Below, piece by piece: positions 9,156 through 15,580 of a stretch of DNA of 15,580 bases. The position numbers and the translations under genes are program-made. This DNA is from Ramicandelaber brevisporus (lineage: Eukaryota > Kickxellomycota > Ramicandelaberales > Ramicandelaberaceae), in assembly GCA_025201865.1 (NCBI GenBank), contig MU602676.1:43790-59369 (forward strand). The letters run 5' to 3'. Position 1 is the first letter of the stretch. Each line of letters begins with the position of its first letter. The notes under the pieces were generated by a model. The model was not told the DNA's origin. It was given only the letters and a program-made list of their open reading frames with translations, and did not search any database.

Positions 9156-10538
9156 TTAATCTTTGCGAGTATACATGCTACGCCAATGTACATTGCGCTC
9201 TGAATCTAAAACACCAATTCGCTCGTACAATGTCGGTGCACGAGTGAACTTGAGGAGTTGTTCTGCAGTGGAAACGTACACTGGCATGATAGCTTCACGC
9301 TCTGCTGCCACACTATCGATTTGGCGACGCAATTCCTCAGTATCTTCAGAGCCATCTTGATACGCATAAAATTTTGCATACAGCTTGTCAAGTTCCACAG
9401 TGAGACGCTCAAACTCGGCAATGGACTTTGTGCGGCGATTCAACACATACTCCAGTTCAGCAGTCATTTCGACTTGAGCAGGAACTTGACGTGGTGATGG
9501 AGGCACGTATTTGTATGAATACTTCCAATCAGTTTCAGCCTCGCAGTCTGCATCATATCCTTCATCCACAGCCGCATCTTCACTCTCACTCTCATTTTCA
9601 TCTTCATTTTCATCATAGTCATCTTCATCTTCACTTGCTTCATCATATTTTCCTTCTTCTTCTTCAACTGCCGCCATATGCTCAGGCAAATACTTTGGCT
9701 CAATCAGCTTCTGAATCTCATTTGGCTTGTTCAAGAACCTAACCTTCGCCACCACAAACGGATCCATCAGCTTTGATATCACTTTCCACAATCCTGTAAA
9801 CATCCACGGCACTCCATACGCCACCAAATACGCCAAGCACTCTGGATAGTAGCTCTGTAGAGTCGATATCAGCATCCTAATACCCGGCATGTCCATATTC
9901 GCCATCGAGAACCCAGTCAAGTCAAACACAATGACAATTTTCACAATGGGCTTGCGCAAAAACATGCGAATCGACTCGATAAACAGCACCAAAAAGCGCT
10001 CGCGGTCGGCGTGCGTGGGGATATCGTTCGAGCTATGAAGACAAGTGTGAACGAAAATCACCGGACGACCGAGGCGGTCTTGACCGCGAGCCAGAGAGGT
10101 GCCCTTTTGGAGGTGCAGGTCTTGAGTCAGGGCAGAGTCGCCGTGGAAGAGGAGTTCGGCGAGACCAACGTTGCTTTGCCAAGCGATGGCGGCTGCCAAA
10201 GAGGTGAAGGCAGCCTGGACGTTCCATTTACGAGCCCGCAGGAAACGGAGGAGAGCAGCATCGGGTTCCTCAAACAAGCAAAAGTGATGGAAGCGAGCAC
10301 TCTGCGTGCGAGGCGGGAGAGAGCAAGAGAGAGGGAAGCTGGCGAATGTGGATGGATAGCTGTCGGTGGATTCTGCCCATGCCCGTTCACGATCGCTCAA
10401 CTCCACAGGCTCATCCCGAATAACGAGACGCTCGAACGTCAAGACACGGAGCTCGTGCAGTTTGCGCTCCTGGTCAGGTCGAAGCCGGCCGAGCATCCCG
10501 CTGGTTTCGAGCGGTGGTAAATCGGCCATCGAACTCAT
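9156..10538 (-). CDS. Sec14-like CRAL-TRIO phosphatidylinositol-transfer protein (Csr1-like)
   Basis: A 460-aa protein from the ATG at 10538 (MSSMADLP). Residues 16-40 resemble the LTPEQ-KL opening of fungal Sec14 proteins. CRAL-TRIO-N ends in PDAALLRFLRARKWNVQAAF (about 93-112). The lipid-binding CRAL-TRIO domain (about 150-288) shows ARGQDRLGRPVIFVH, the ER-F--F-IES stretch, IVFDLTGFSMANMD, YYPECLAYLVAYGVPWMFTGLWKVI and DPFVVAKVRF, the order found in Csr1/Sfh2-type proteins. These bind phosphatidylinositol plus a second ligand and act at Golgi, lipid-droplet or mitochondrial membranes. It continues past the domain with a strongly acidic stretch (about 291-335) and a charged helical C-terminus (about 355-450), which basic Sec14 lacks. 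An in-frame ATG at 10703 would add 55 residues. The segment at residues 60-85 is poorly conserved and Pro/Ser-rich; I could not find good splice sites there. Confidence 0.88.
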   Translation of the reverse strand: MSSMADLPPLETSGMLGRLRPDQERKLHELRVLTFERLVIRDEPVELSDRERAWAESTDSYPSTFASFPLSCSLPPRTQSARFHHFCLFEEPDAALLRFLRARKWNVQAAFTSLAAAIAWQSNVGLAELLFHGDSALTQDLHLQKGTSLARGQDRLGRPVIFVHTCLHSSNDIPTHADRERFLVLFIESIRMFLRKPIVKIVIVFDLTGFSMANMDMPGIRMLISTLQSYYPECLAYLVAYGVPWMFTGLWKVISKLMDPFVVAKVRFLNKPNEIQKLIEPKYLPEHMAAVEEEEGKYDEASEDEDDYDENEDENESESEDAAVDEGYDADCEAETDWKYSYKYVPPSPRQVPAQVEMTAELEYVLNRRTKSIAEFERLTVELDKLYAKFYAYQDGSEDTEELRRQIDSVAAEREAIMPVYVSTAEQLLKFTRAPTLYERIGVLDSERNVHWRSMYTRKD

Positions 10539-10777
10539 TCGTGATACACAGGTGATTAATACAGGGCAGGATAGTGATAGACAAAGAGGAAGACGGGTAA
10601 TATGCACAGCATTGAGACAGTGCAATATTCTCCTCCTTCCCCTTGTTGTTGTTGTGCCATAAACTGTCAATCTCCCCTCTCTCAACCGAACACCCCCTTC
10701 CATCAATTAGTATACGCAGCAGTGATTGGTGGAAAGTAAAGTAAAATCGTATATATATAAAGTGACACACTTTAACT
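10539..10777 (-). promoter_or_regulatory. Sec14-like promoter/leader with TATA-like stretch
   Basis: Between the S1 peptidase stop and the Sec14-like ATG lies an alternating TA run (TATATATATAAA, about 10749-10761). On the minus strand it reads as a TATA-like element, about 215 bases before the preferred ATG and about 50 before the upstream in-frame ATG at 10703. Confidence 0.4.
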
Positions 10778-11881
10778 CTATTCATCGTCTTCAACGTCGT
10801 CATCCTCTTCTCCACCAGCAGCAGGTTCCGAGAATCCGCCCAGTCTGTTCGCAAGATTCGCATTCGATGCATCTGTCTCTGCAGTATCTGTAGTCTCCGT
10901 CGTCAGTGCCTTCTTTTCACCAGCTGCCTTGTACACAAAGTCGGTCAAATCCAGACCAGTTACATTGTGGATAAACCCAGCATTCTTTTCACCAGCTGCC
11001 TTGTACACAAAGTCGGTCAAATCCAGACCAGTTACATTGTGGATAAACCCAGCATGGAAGTATGGGTTAACAAAGAAGTTTCCACCGTTCAATGGACAGA
11101 ATGTCTTTCCAAACGACACCACTCCAACCTGCGCTTTCGCCGAATCGGTCGTATCCTTCTCGCTGCCCTTTGGAAGTGTCAAGTACAGTGGACCGCCGCT
11201 GTCGCCACTGCATGTACTGCCGCTGCTGGACACTGTGCAGACTTGTGCGCCATTGTCCTTAAAGTTGGCTTGGCCAGCCTTTTGCTGGCAGGTGCTTACT
11301 GATGCAATTGTAACCTGCGTCTTGAGCAATGTCGAGGCGAGCTGGCCTTTATCGCTGCCGGAAGTCTTGCCCCAGCCAGCGGCTGTAACGACCGTGTTGG
11401 CCTTGTATCGCAGCGACGGATACAGCTTGACTGGCTGAACAGTCTCTGAAAACTTGAGTGGTTTCGCCAGCTCGAGAACAGCAATGTCGTACGTCTTGTT
11501 GGCTTCGTCGAAATCACCCTCTTCGCCAACTGGCAAGTAGCCAGGATGTCTAAAGTACCTTTTGACGGGCTGAGGATTCTTGAGAAGGTCGTTGACATCA
11601 ACCGCACCAACGTGGACTGTGATACTCTGAGGATGTGCATCTTTGACTTCGCTGTTGCCCGTAACGCAATGTGCAGCGGTGATGATGTGAGTTGGCGAGA
11701 TGATGGAGCCTGTGCATTGCGATCCAGCAGTGCCGCCAAAGTTGATGCGAATCAGAGCGGCAAATGGGTCCTCGCCTTCTGTAACGGGCTTGCCGCCGAT
11801 GATGTGAACAGTTGGATCAGGCACAGTGTGTCCGATGCTAGCAAAACTAGCGACCAAGGCAGCAACCGCAAAGAACCGCAT
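10778..11881 (-). CDS. Secreted S1 (chymotrypsin-fold) serine peptidase with duplicated C-terminal segment
   Basis: A 367-aa prepro-peptidase from an ATG. A signal peptide (about 1-19) and a very short propeptide precede the mature N-terminus IIGG (Ile27). The catalytic triad is complete: His71 in TAAHC, Asp132 in YDIAVLEL, Ser228 in CSGDSGGP. Six cysteines form the usual three pairs (56/72, 198/215, 224/262). The residue equivalent to chymotrypsin 189, six before the catalytic serine, is Ser222, so trypsin's Asp is absent and a chymotrypsin-like preference is inferred. After the domain, a 24-residue block containing the C-terminal helix (GFIHNVTGLDLTDFVYKAAG) occurs twice in tandem. A Thr/Ala-rich linker and an acidic tail (EEDDDVEDDE) follow. 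It probably digests extracellular or host/prey protein. It is divergent from the membrane pseudopeptidase at 12667. Confidence 0.92.
   Translation of the reverse strand: MRFFAVAALVASFASIGHTVPDPTVHIIGGKPVTEGEDPFAALIRINFGGTAGSQCTGSIISPTHIITAAHCVTGNSEVKDAHPQSITVHVGAVDVNDLLKNPQPVKRYFRHPGYLPVGEEGDFDEANKTYDIAVLELAKPLKFSETVQPVKLYPSLRYKANTVVTAAGWGKTSGSDKGQLASTLLKTQVTIASVSTCQQKAGQANFKDNGAQVCTVSSSGSTCSGDSGGPLYLTLPKGSEKDTTDSAKAQVGVVSFGKTFCPLNGGNFFVNPYFHAGFIHNVTGLDLTDFVYKAAGEKNAGFIHNVTGLDLTDFVYKAAGEKKALTTETTDTAETDASNANLANRLGGFSEPAAGGEEDDDVEDDE
10911..11054 (-). repeat. Perfect 72-bp in-frame tandem duplication inside S1 peptidase gene
   Basis: Copies 10911-10982 and 10983-11054 are identical by eye over all 72 bases. 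The unit is 24 codons, so frame is kept, and each copy encodes the S1 C-terminal helix with an N-glycosylation site (NVT). Absence of even silent differences implies a very recent duplication or an assembly error. Confidence 0.95.
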
Positions 11882-12666
11882 ATGTTCTATACTGTGCGGT
11901 TTAAAATACTTTATTTTTATGTCTGGGAGTCGGAACTAAGTTTAAACTATCCTCAAAGGCTCCCGTAATACGGAATAACTTATCCCGTCATTACACATAC
12001 GAACTAACAAGAGAAGGAACGCAAAAAGAAAGGAGACAGTAGCTGGAAAAAGTGGAGATGAGGGTGTTTGCTGTATACGGAGAGAAGTGACAAAGGAGGA
12101 CGGGGGAAGCTGGACAAGGGACGAAGGTGCAGGGTCTGTTTGTTGGCTTTATGGACAGGTTAGACAGGTTTAGTCTGGGGCACTTTTCCCTGTTTTGACT
12201 GACTTACGAAAAAGTAGAGATGGTGGCGCGAGTACTCGAGCCATTTTGCCACACAGCTATGACGGACTTCTTCTTCCACATACTACAAGTCGTGGGTAAT
12301 GTGTCTTGATTCCTTGAGCCGGCATACTTGGAACTGTCATGCCGCTACTTCGTTGATTACTCGCTTATGATTCCTCGATGAAGATACAAAAATAGAGCAA
12401 ATTCTACAATGTACCCAGACTGAGCATCAATTTCCGGCATGGATTGTACTCTGTGACGTAGGCGGCCAAACGAGTGGATGCGTGCGCTGAATCGAGAAGT
12501 CTGGTGTTCTCAATGTACGCTGGAAGCAGTCTTCCCTCCCCCCCTTTTCTTCGAACGGACGGTCGCTACTCTTCTTGCTTTTACACTTCATCTCCTCTAT
12601 TTGTTCTTTTTTGTTATAGTTGTTTTGCTGTTATTATTGTTACTTGCCTTTGCTCGTTTGCTAGTG
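11882..12666. promoter_or_regulatory. Divergent promoter region between S1 peptidase and pseudopeptidase
   Basis: No gene was recognised in these 785 bases. The peptidase side is AT-rich, with ATAAAAATAAAG at about 11910-11921 (minus sense), roughly 30-40 bases from the ATG: a plausible TATA box with a short leader. The pseudopeptidase side (about 12530-12660) is a long C/T-rich stretch typical of a fungal 5' leader. An in-frame ATG at 12478 lies upstream of it. A short hairpin (CGGCAT...ATGCCG) occurs near 12320-12345. Confidence 0.5.
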
Positions 12667-14118
12667 ATGAACAGCAGATCGCTTGTGACGACCGCTGTTG
12701 CTCTGCTAGCAACGACAGCTGGTGTCGTCTATTCAGCTCTGCCACAGCCTCCAGGCGATACCAATATCGCAGTGTTCCTGGGATCGAATCCATACTTGGG
12801 AATCTACTACTCTCAGCCCACACTCTCGAATGGCACTCATGTTCCTAGAATTTGCATGGAAGTGGCCATTTCTGACAGGCATGCAATCGCCGCCAAACAA
12901 TGCGCTCGCAATCCTGATCCACTCTTGTATCCATCAGGCAAAGACAGCAACAGCAACAGCAACAGTAAAACAACGGCGAGAAGAATTGATTTCAACGTGA
13001 ACGATACATCCAATGTTGCAGTGGAAGTTTTGACAAGCCAACACTCGCTGACATCCAATCGAGGATTTGTCTCCACTCGCATCTCAAACGCCACTGTCAA
13101 CAATGGCGACCAATTGATAGTTTACGGCTTCGATAAGGCATCGAACGGCACTGTCAATTTGAATGACTTGTCAGACTTTAAACCTGGATATGCAACTATA
13201 ATGCCAGACTCGGATTGTGCAGCAGCTGCCGCCAACAACCAACTGCTGGGCAGTTCAAAAGGCTTGACGTATACAAACCGAGCTTCTGGACAGTTGATTT
13301 GTGCAAGCACAGCAGTATGTCGTGGTGGAGTTGGCCAGATTCTCATGCAGAAACCAAGCAGCGGCGATGGTGCGCCATACGTTGTGGGCATCTATCACTC
13401 GAGCTCAAACACTCAGAAATCGATGGATCCAAAAGATGTCAGCTGTGGAACATCAGATACTAGAGACTTTTACATTAAACCTGCGTACTGGATTGACGAG
13501 ATTGTGAAAACTACTGGATTGAACAAGACTGCGATCCTATATTCAAATCCAACCAACGGCAGTGGCAGCAGCAATGACAGTGGGAGTAGTTTTCCGTATG
13601 GGCTGGTGATTGGTCTGTCTGTTGGTGGCGTTGCGCTGATTCTGGCAATTGTGTTCTACATTCGATATCGTCGCAAGATGAAGAAGATGAAGGAGCAAGT
13701 TGAGCTGCACAAGGAAACTGTTGACGTCATTGCAGCTGCGTATGAACAAGGTGTCTTTACAGAGCAGCAGCCCGCCATGGTAGTTGCTGTTGACGGCACC
13801 ACCCTTCCGTACGAAGCAACAACTGCCATGAGTGGAGGACAGCCGTACTATCCACAAATGTACTATGTGAGTGCCGATGGAACTTCGACGCCAGTTGCGA
13901 CTGCTTCTGGCATTGGTGACTCGAGTATCATTCCACTTCAGCAACTCTCACACTCTGGACCATACGCGACGACAACGGCGGCGGCTACAGCGGGCACGGC
14001 GGGTACAGGTTACGAGCAGCCCATACAATACACGTATGTGATGCCAGGATCAAATCAATTTAGTTCCTCTCCCTCAACAGCACCAACAAACACGCAGTAT
14101 CATGCACGCAAACCTTAA
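12667..14118 (+). CDS. Membrane-anchored S1-family pseudopeptidase (inactive trypsin-like ectodomain)
   Basis: A 483-aa frame from the ATG at 12667. A signal peptide (MNSRSLVTTAVALLATTAGV...) ends near residue 23-25. The ectodomain (about 25-300) keeps the S1 layout and all six cysteines (63/79, 184/212, 218/260), with the first pair at exactly the 15-residue spacing of the neighbouring active enzyme. The catalytic His is replaced by Gln78 (AAKQC versus TAAHC), the region expected to hold Asp reads NRGFVSTRIS, and GDSGGP becomes GGVGQI, so the nucleophile is Val222. The ectodomain ends with PAYWIDEIVKTTGL, matching the active paralogue's C-terminal helix. A Gly/Ser linker leads to one membrane helix (about 310-333), an RYRRKMKKMK stop-transfer, and a tail of about 150 residues rich in Tyr/Pro/Thr/Gln. 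Likely a surface binding or sensor protein. The ATG at 12478 would add a 63-residue hydrophobic extension. Confidence 0.8.
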   Translation: MNSRSLVTTAVALLATTAGVVYSALPQPPGDTNIAVFLGSNPYLGIYYSQPTLSNGTHVPRICMEVAISDRHAIAAKQCARNPDPLLYPSGKDSNSNSNSKTTARRIDFNVNDTSNVAVEVLTSQHSLTSNRGFVSTRISNATVNNGDQLIVYGFDKASNGTVNLNDLSDFKPGYATIMPDSDCAAAAANNQLLGSSKGLTYTNRASGQLICASTAVCRGGVGQILMQKPSSGDGAPYVVGIYHSSSNTQKSMDPKDVSCGTSDTRDFYIKPAYWIDEIVKTTGLNKTAILYSNPTNGSGSSNDSGSSFPYGLVIGLSVGGVALILAIVFYIRYRRKMKKMKEQVELHKETVDVIAAAYEQGVFTEQQPAMVVAVDGTTLPYEATTAMSGGQPYYPQMYYVSADGTSTPVATASGIGDSSIIPLQQLSHSGPYATTTAAATAGTAGTGYEQPIQYTYVMPGSNQFSSSPSTAPTNTQYHARKP

Positions 14119-14325
14119 AAACATTACACTAATTAGTGCTTTCTTTTGAGTGCGTTTAGAACCAATTATGCAAATCGGCATACCTATCTGCGTCAAGGAG
14201 CCGACTGAACACGTGGAGTAGACAGACAGACAGACAGTGAACGGAAGCAACGAGTGACAGAAGAGATGGGTAATACCTAAAGAAAAAGACTTATTCAATT
14301 GAAAAGTAAAAACAAAGAGATAACC
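14119..14325. other. Convergent 3' spacer with (GACA)4
   Basis: This lies between the ends of the pseudopeptidase (plus) and hydrophobin-like (minus) genes. It contains four GACA units at 14221-14236 and AT-rich flanks; no gene was seen. Confidence 0.6.
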
Positions 14326-14544
14326 TTAAGCTCTTTTACAGTTAACTCCAATTTTAGTTAAACCATTAATTCCTTCGCAGCAAGCCGTTAGCTGGCCAGA
14401 GAACGGACAATCGTCGCCTCCCGGTGTACAGTTTAATCCGACTGTTGAATCATCATCAGCTTTTACCAGTATATCGCAGCACGCTGGTTTACAACCTTGC
14501 GCTGCTACCACTGAGATTAACAGGAAAAGAGCAAGTACCTTCAT
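14326..14544 (-). CDS. Very short hydrophobin-like secreted protein
   Basis: A complete 72-aa frame from an ATG, without an intron. Residues 1-16 are a classic signal peptide (MKVLALFLLISVVAAQ). The mature 56 residues hold eight cysteines in the hydrophobin order C-CC-C-C-CC-C at 18, 22-23, 39, 46, 55-56 and 69, with spacings x3, x15, x6, x8, x12, x3. The stretches VGLNCTP and ACCEGINGLTKIG-NC resemble the class I motifs VGL-C-P and VCC----NGLI-IGC. Hydrophobins self-assemble at air-water interfaces and coat hyphae and spores. The loops between cysteines are shorter than normal class I, and spacing fits neither class exactly. An alternative is an unrelated eight-cysteine secreted protein. A TATA box and a GAAGT repeat lie upstream. 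It sits in a row of surface or secreted genes. Confidence 0.65.
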   Translation of the reverse strand: MKVLALFLLISVVAAQGCKPACCDILVKADDDSTVGLNCTPGGDDCPFSGQLTACCEGINGLTKIGVNCKRA

Positions 14545-14598
14545 TTACTGTTTGTCTAGGTCGGCTTTGATTCTTGAAGACGCGAAGAAGTGTGAAGC

Positions 14599-14623
14599 GA
14601 AGTGAAGTGAAGTGAAGTGAAGT
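14599..14623. repeat. (GAAGT)5 in hydrophobin-like leader
   Basis: Five consecutive GAAGT units (ACTTC on the sense strand), 55-79 bases upstream of the ATG, lie between the candidate TATA box and the start codon. Confidence 0.9.
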
Positions 14624-14677
14624 TGGAAGCGTGTTTTGAGCTCAGAGCAAAGGACAAGAGAGGCAGACACAGCTCCC

Positions 14678-14684
14678 CTTATAC
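14678..14684 (-). promoter_or_regulatory. Candidate TATA box for hydrophobin-like gene
   Basis: The minus strand reads GTATAAGG here, about 135 bases before the ATG at 14544, leaving room for a leader of about 100 bases. Position and sequence fit a TATA box of a strongly regulated small secreted-protein gene. Confidence 0.45.
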
Positions 14685-15023
14685 TAGCGAAGAGAACAAG
14701 GAGTCAAACAAAAAGGACAGCCAACTACTCACGGGCTGAGACAACAATTGATCAACCATTTAAGGAGATGTGAGTACCGAGTGAGTCTACTAGAAGTCAT
14801 TCATGTTGATCACAGGAGTCCAACTAACTGTTCACACGCCTCTGCCGTCAATAGAGTATCGAAGTCAACTTCACACAGCCAACTACATGACCGTGAGAGC
14901 CGAATAAGCTTTTCACACACTTGCTCCTCGTTGCTGCTCCTCCCAACATGCCGTTCGTTGAGTTGAAATAGATTGGATTGAAAGAGTCAAGTGAAGCTTT
15001 TTAGATAGGACATTGTAATACGG

Positions 15024-15087
15024 TGAGTTGTTCTGGATCCAGGCGTATTTGCCCAGCTGGATAAAAATACAACAAAGCCGCAACTCA
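15024..15087. other. Nested inverted repeat (possible RNA hairpin)
   Basis: An outer 7-bp stem, TGAGTTG (15024-15030) with CAACTCA (15081-15087), encloses an inner 6-bp stem, GTATTT (15045-15050) with AAATAC (15065-15070). Dimensions do not fit a tRNA. No function is assigned. Confidence 0.35.
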
Positions 15088-15312
15088 TAGTGGGAAGTCT
15101 GTCCGATCGCTTGCTACATTACCTCTACAGATATGGGGCGAAAAGTACAATTAACAGGGACTAAGATATCGCAAGTGGTGGAGGGTGAGGAGAAACCCCA
15201 GCTATTGAAGTTCGGCCAACTGTGTTCACACACATCAACAACATCTGTTAGCACCAGTTAGCGCTGATCAACACTAACCTAACTTTAATGAAATAATACA
15301 AACTAAACAAAA

Positions 15313-15580
15313 TTAACTATATCGAAATCTGACATGCGGGCAGCGCCAATAAATCTTTTGGCAGAGAACAGCATCCGTATCACAGACATACTTAAGGGTT
15401 GGCATCGCAGCCACCCATTCAACAAGTACCTGGGAACACTCTTTATTGAGATTTATATCAGGGAATGCTAGGCGGACTGACCAGTGTGAACGCCTTTGAA
15501 TGGGGTTCTTGTGTATGCGCTTGATTAGTTTCAGTGCTGATTTCGGATCGACTAGAACTGTATTCTCTAATGACACTTCC
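15313..15580 (-). CDS. 3' end of an unrecognised gene
   Basis: The frame is open from the right edge to a TAA at 15313 (89 codons), with a GTG but no ATG near its upstream end, so the start must lie outside the window. The fragment includes ALKLIKRIHKNPIQ, FPDINLNKECSQVLVEWVAAMPTLKYV and a Cys/Trp-containing ending (QKIYWRCPHVRF). The alternation of short helical and loop segments is reminiscent of the last repeats of F-box/LRR-type proteins, but no motif decides this. It could also be a chance frame; the protein-like composition is the only support. Confidence 0.4.
   Translation of the reverse strand, partial: EVSLENTVLVDPKSALKLIKRIHKNPIQRRSHWSVRLAFPDINLNKECSQVLVEWVAAMPTLKYVCDTDAVLCQKIYWRCPHVRFRYS

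Larger units (their letters stand above)
14545..15312. other. Intergenic region upstream of hydrophobin-like gene
   Basis: These 768 bases hold no convincing gene; a 72-codon plus frame at 14748-14966 starts only at TTG and has no protein-like features. The left end contains the hydrophobin-like leader and promoter. A nested inverted repeat lies at 15024-15087. Confidence 0.5.

Noticed and set aside
10240-10400. Possible small intron in the Sec14-like gene around the Ser/Pro-rich segment
   Set aside because: A pyrimidine-rich sense stretch suggests one, but no good GT donor lies just upstream, the frame stays open, and other Csr1-like proteins have a variable linker here.
12320-12345. CGGCAT...ATGCCG hairpin as a tRNA or terminator
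   Set aside because: The stem is only six pairs, with no cloverleaf partners and no U-tract. It is likely chance.
12478-12666. ATG at 12478 as the start of the pseudopeptidase
   Set aside because: It is in frame and open, but the added 63 residues come from a C/T-rich leader, and starting at 12667 gives a standard signal peptide. It is kept only as a less likely alternative.
14748-14966. 72-codon plus-strand frame upstream of the hydrophobin-like gene
   Set aside because: It starts at TTG, has no recognisable motif and lies in a region of promoter-like composition.

Overview
This is a nuclear segment of a eukaryote, most likely a filamentous fungus. The genes are monocistronic with mostly uninterrupted reading frames, separated by simple-sequence-rich spacers. 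One clear spliceosomal intron (GTATGT...CAG) is visible. The gene content fits a fungus: a striatin-type STRIPAK scaffold, an Ecm4-type glutathione transferase, a Csr1-like Sec14 protein, a secreted S1 peptidase and a small secreted protein with the eight-cysteine hydrophobin pattern. The phylum cannot be fixed from this window. The hydrophobin-like gene points to Dikarya, while the S1 peptidases and the gp78-type RING ligase would also fit an early-diverging filamentous lineage.

Layout from left to right: (1) 1-657, minus, the 5' part of a glutathionyl-hydroquinone reductase gene that runs off the left edge. (2) 1133-4900, minus, a 1255-aa polyglutamine-rich striatin. (3) 5291-8029, minus, a two-exon gp78/AMFR-like membrane RING-H2 E3 ligase with a 903-nt intron full of simple repeats. 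(4) A divergent promoter region with an 18-bp palindrome, then 8697-8930, plus, a small zf-met2/At2g23090-type zinc-finger protein. (5) 9156-10538, minus, a CRAL-TRIO (Sec14) lipid-transfer protein. (6) 10778-11881, minus, a secreted S1 serine peptidase with a complete triad. (7) 12667-14118, plus, its divergently transcribed paralogue: a signal peptide, an S1 fold that has lost the catalytic residues, one transmembrane helix and a cytoplasmic tail of about 150 residues. (8) 14326-14544, minus, a 72-aa hydrophobin-like protein. (9) 15313-15580, minus, the 3' end of an unrecognised gene.

The left half holds housekeeping functions: signalling scaffold, ER-associated degradation, redox and lipid transfer. 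The right half, about 10.8-14.6 kb, is a cluster of three secreted or cell-surface genes. Its most notable element is the head-to-head pair of an active S1 peptidase and a membrane-anchored pseudopeptidase. The two keep the same six cysteines and the same C-terminal helix motif, so they look like an inverted duplication. The active copy also carries a perfect 72-bp internal duplication of the segment encoding that C-terminal helix. No mobile element, tRNA, rRNA or CRISPR array was recognised.
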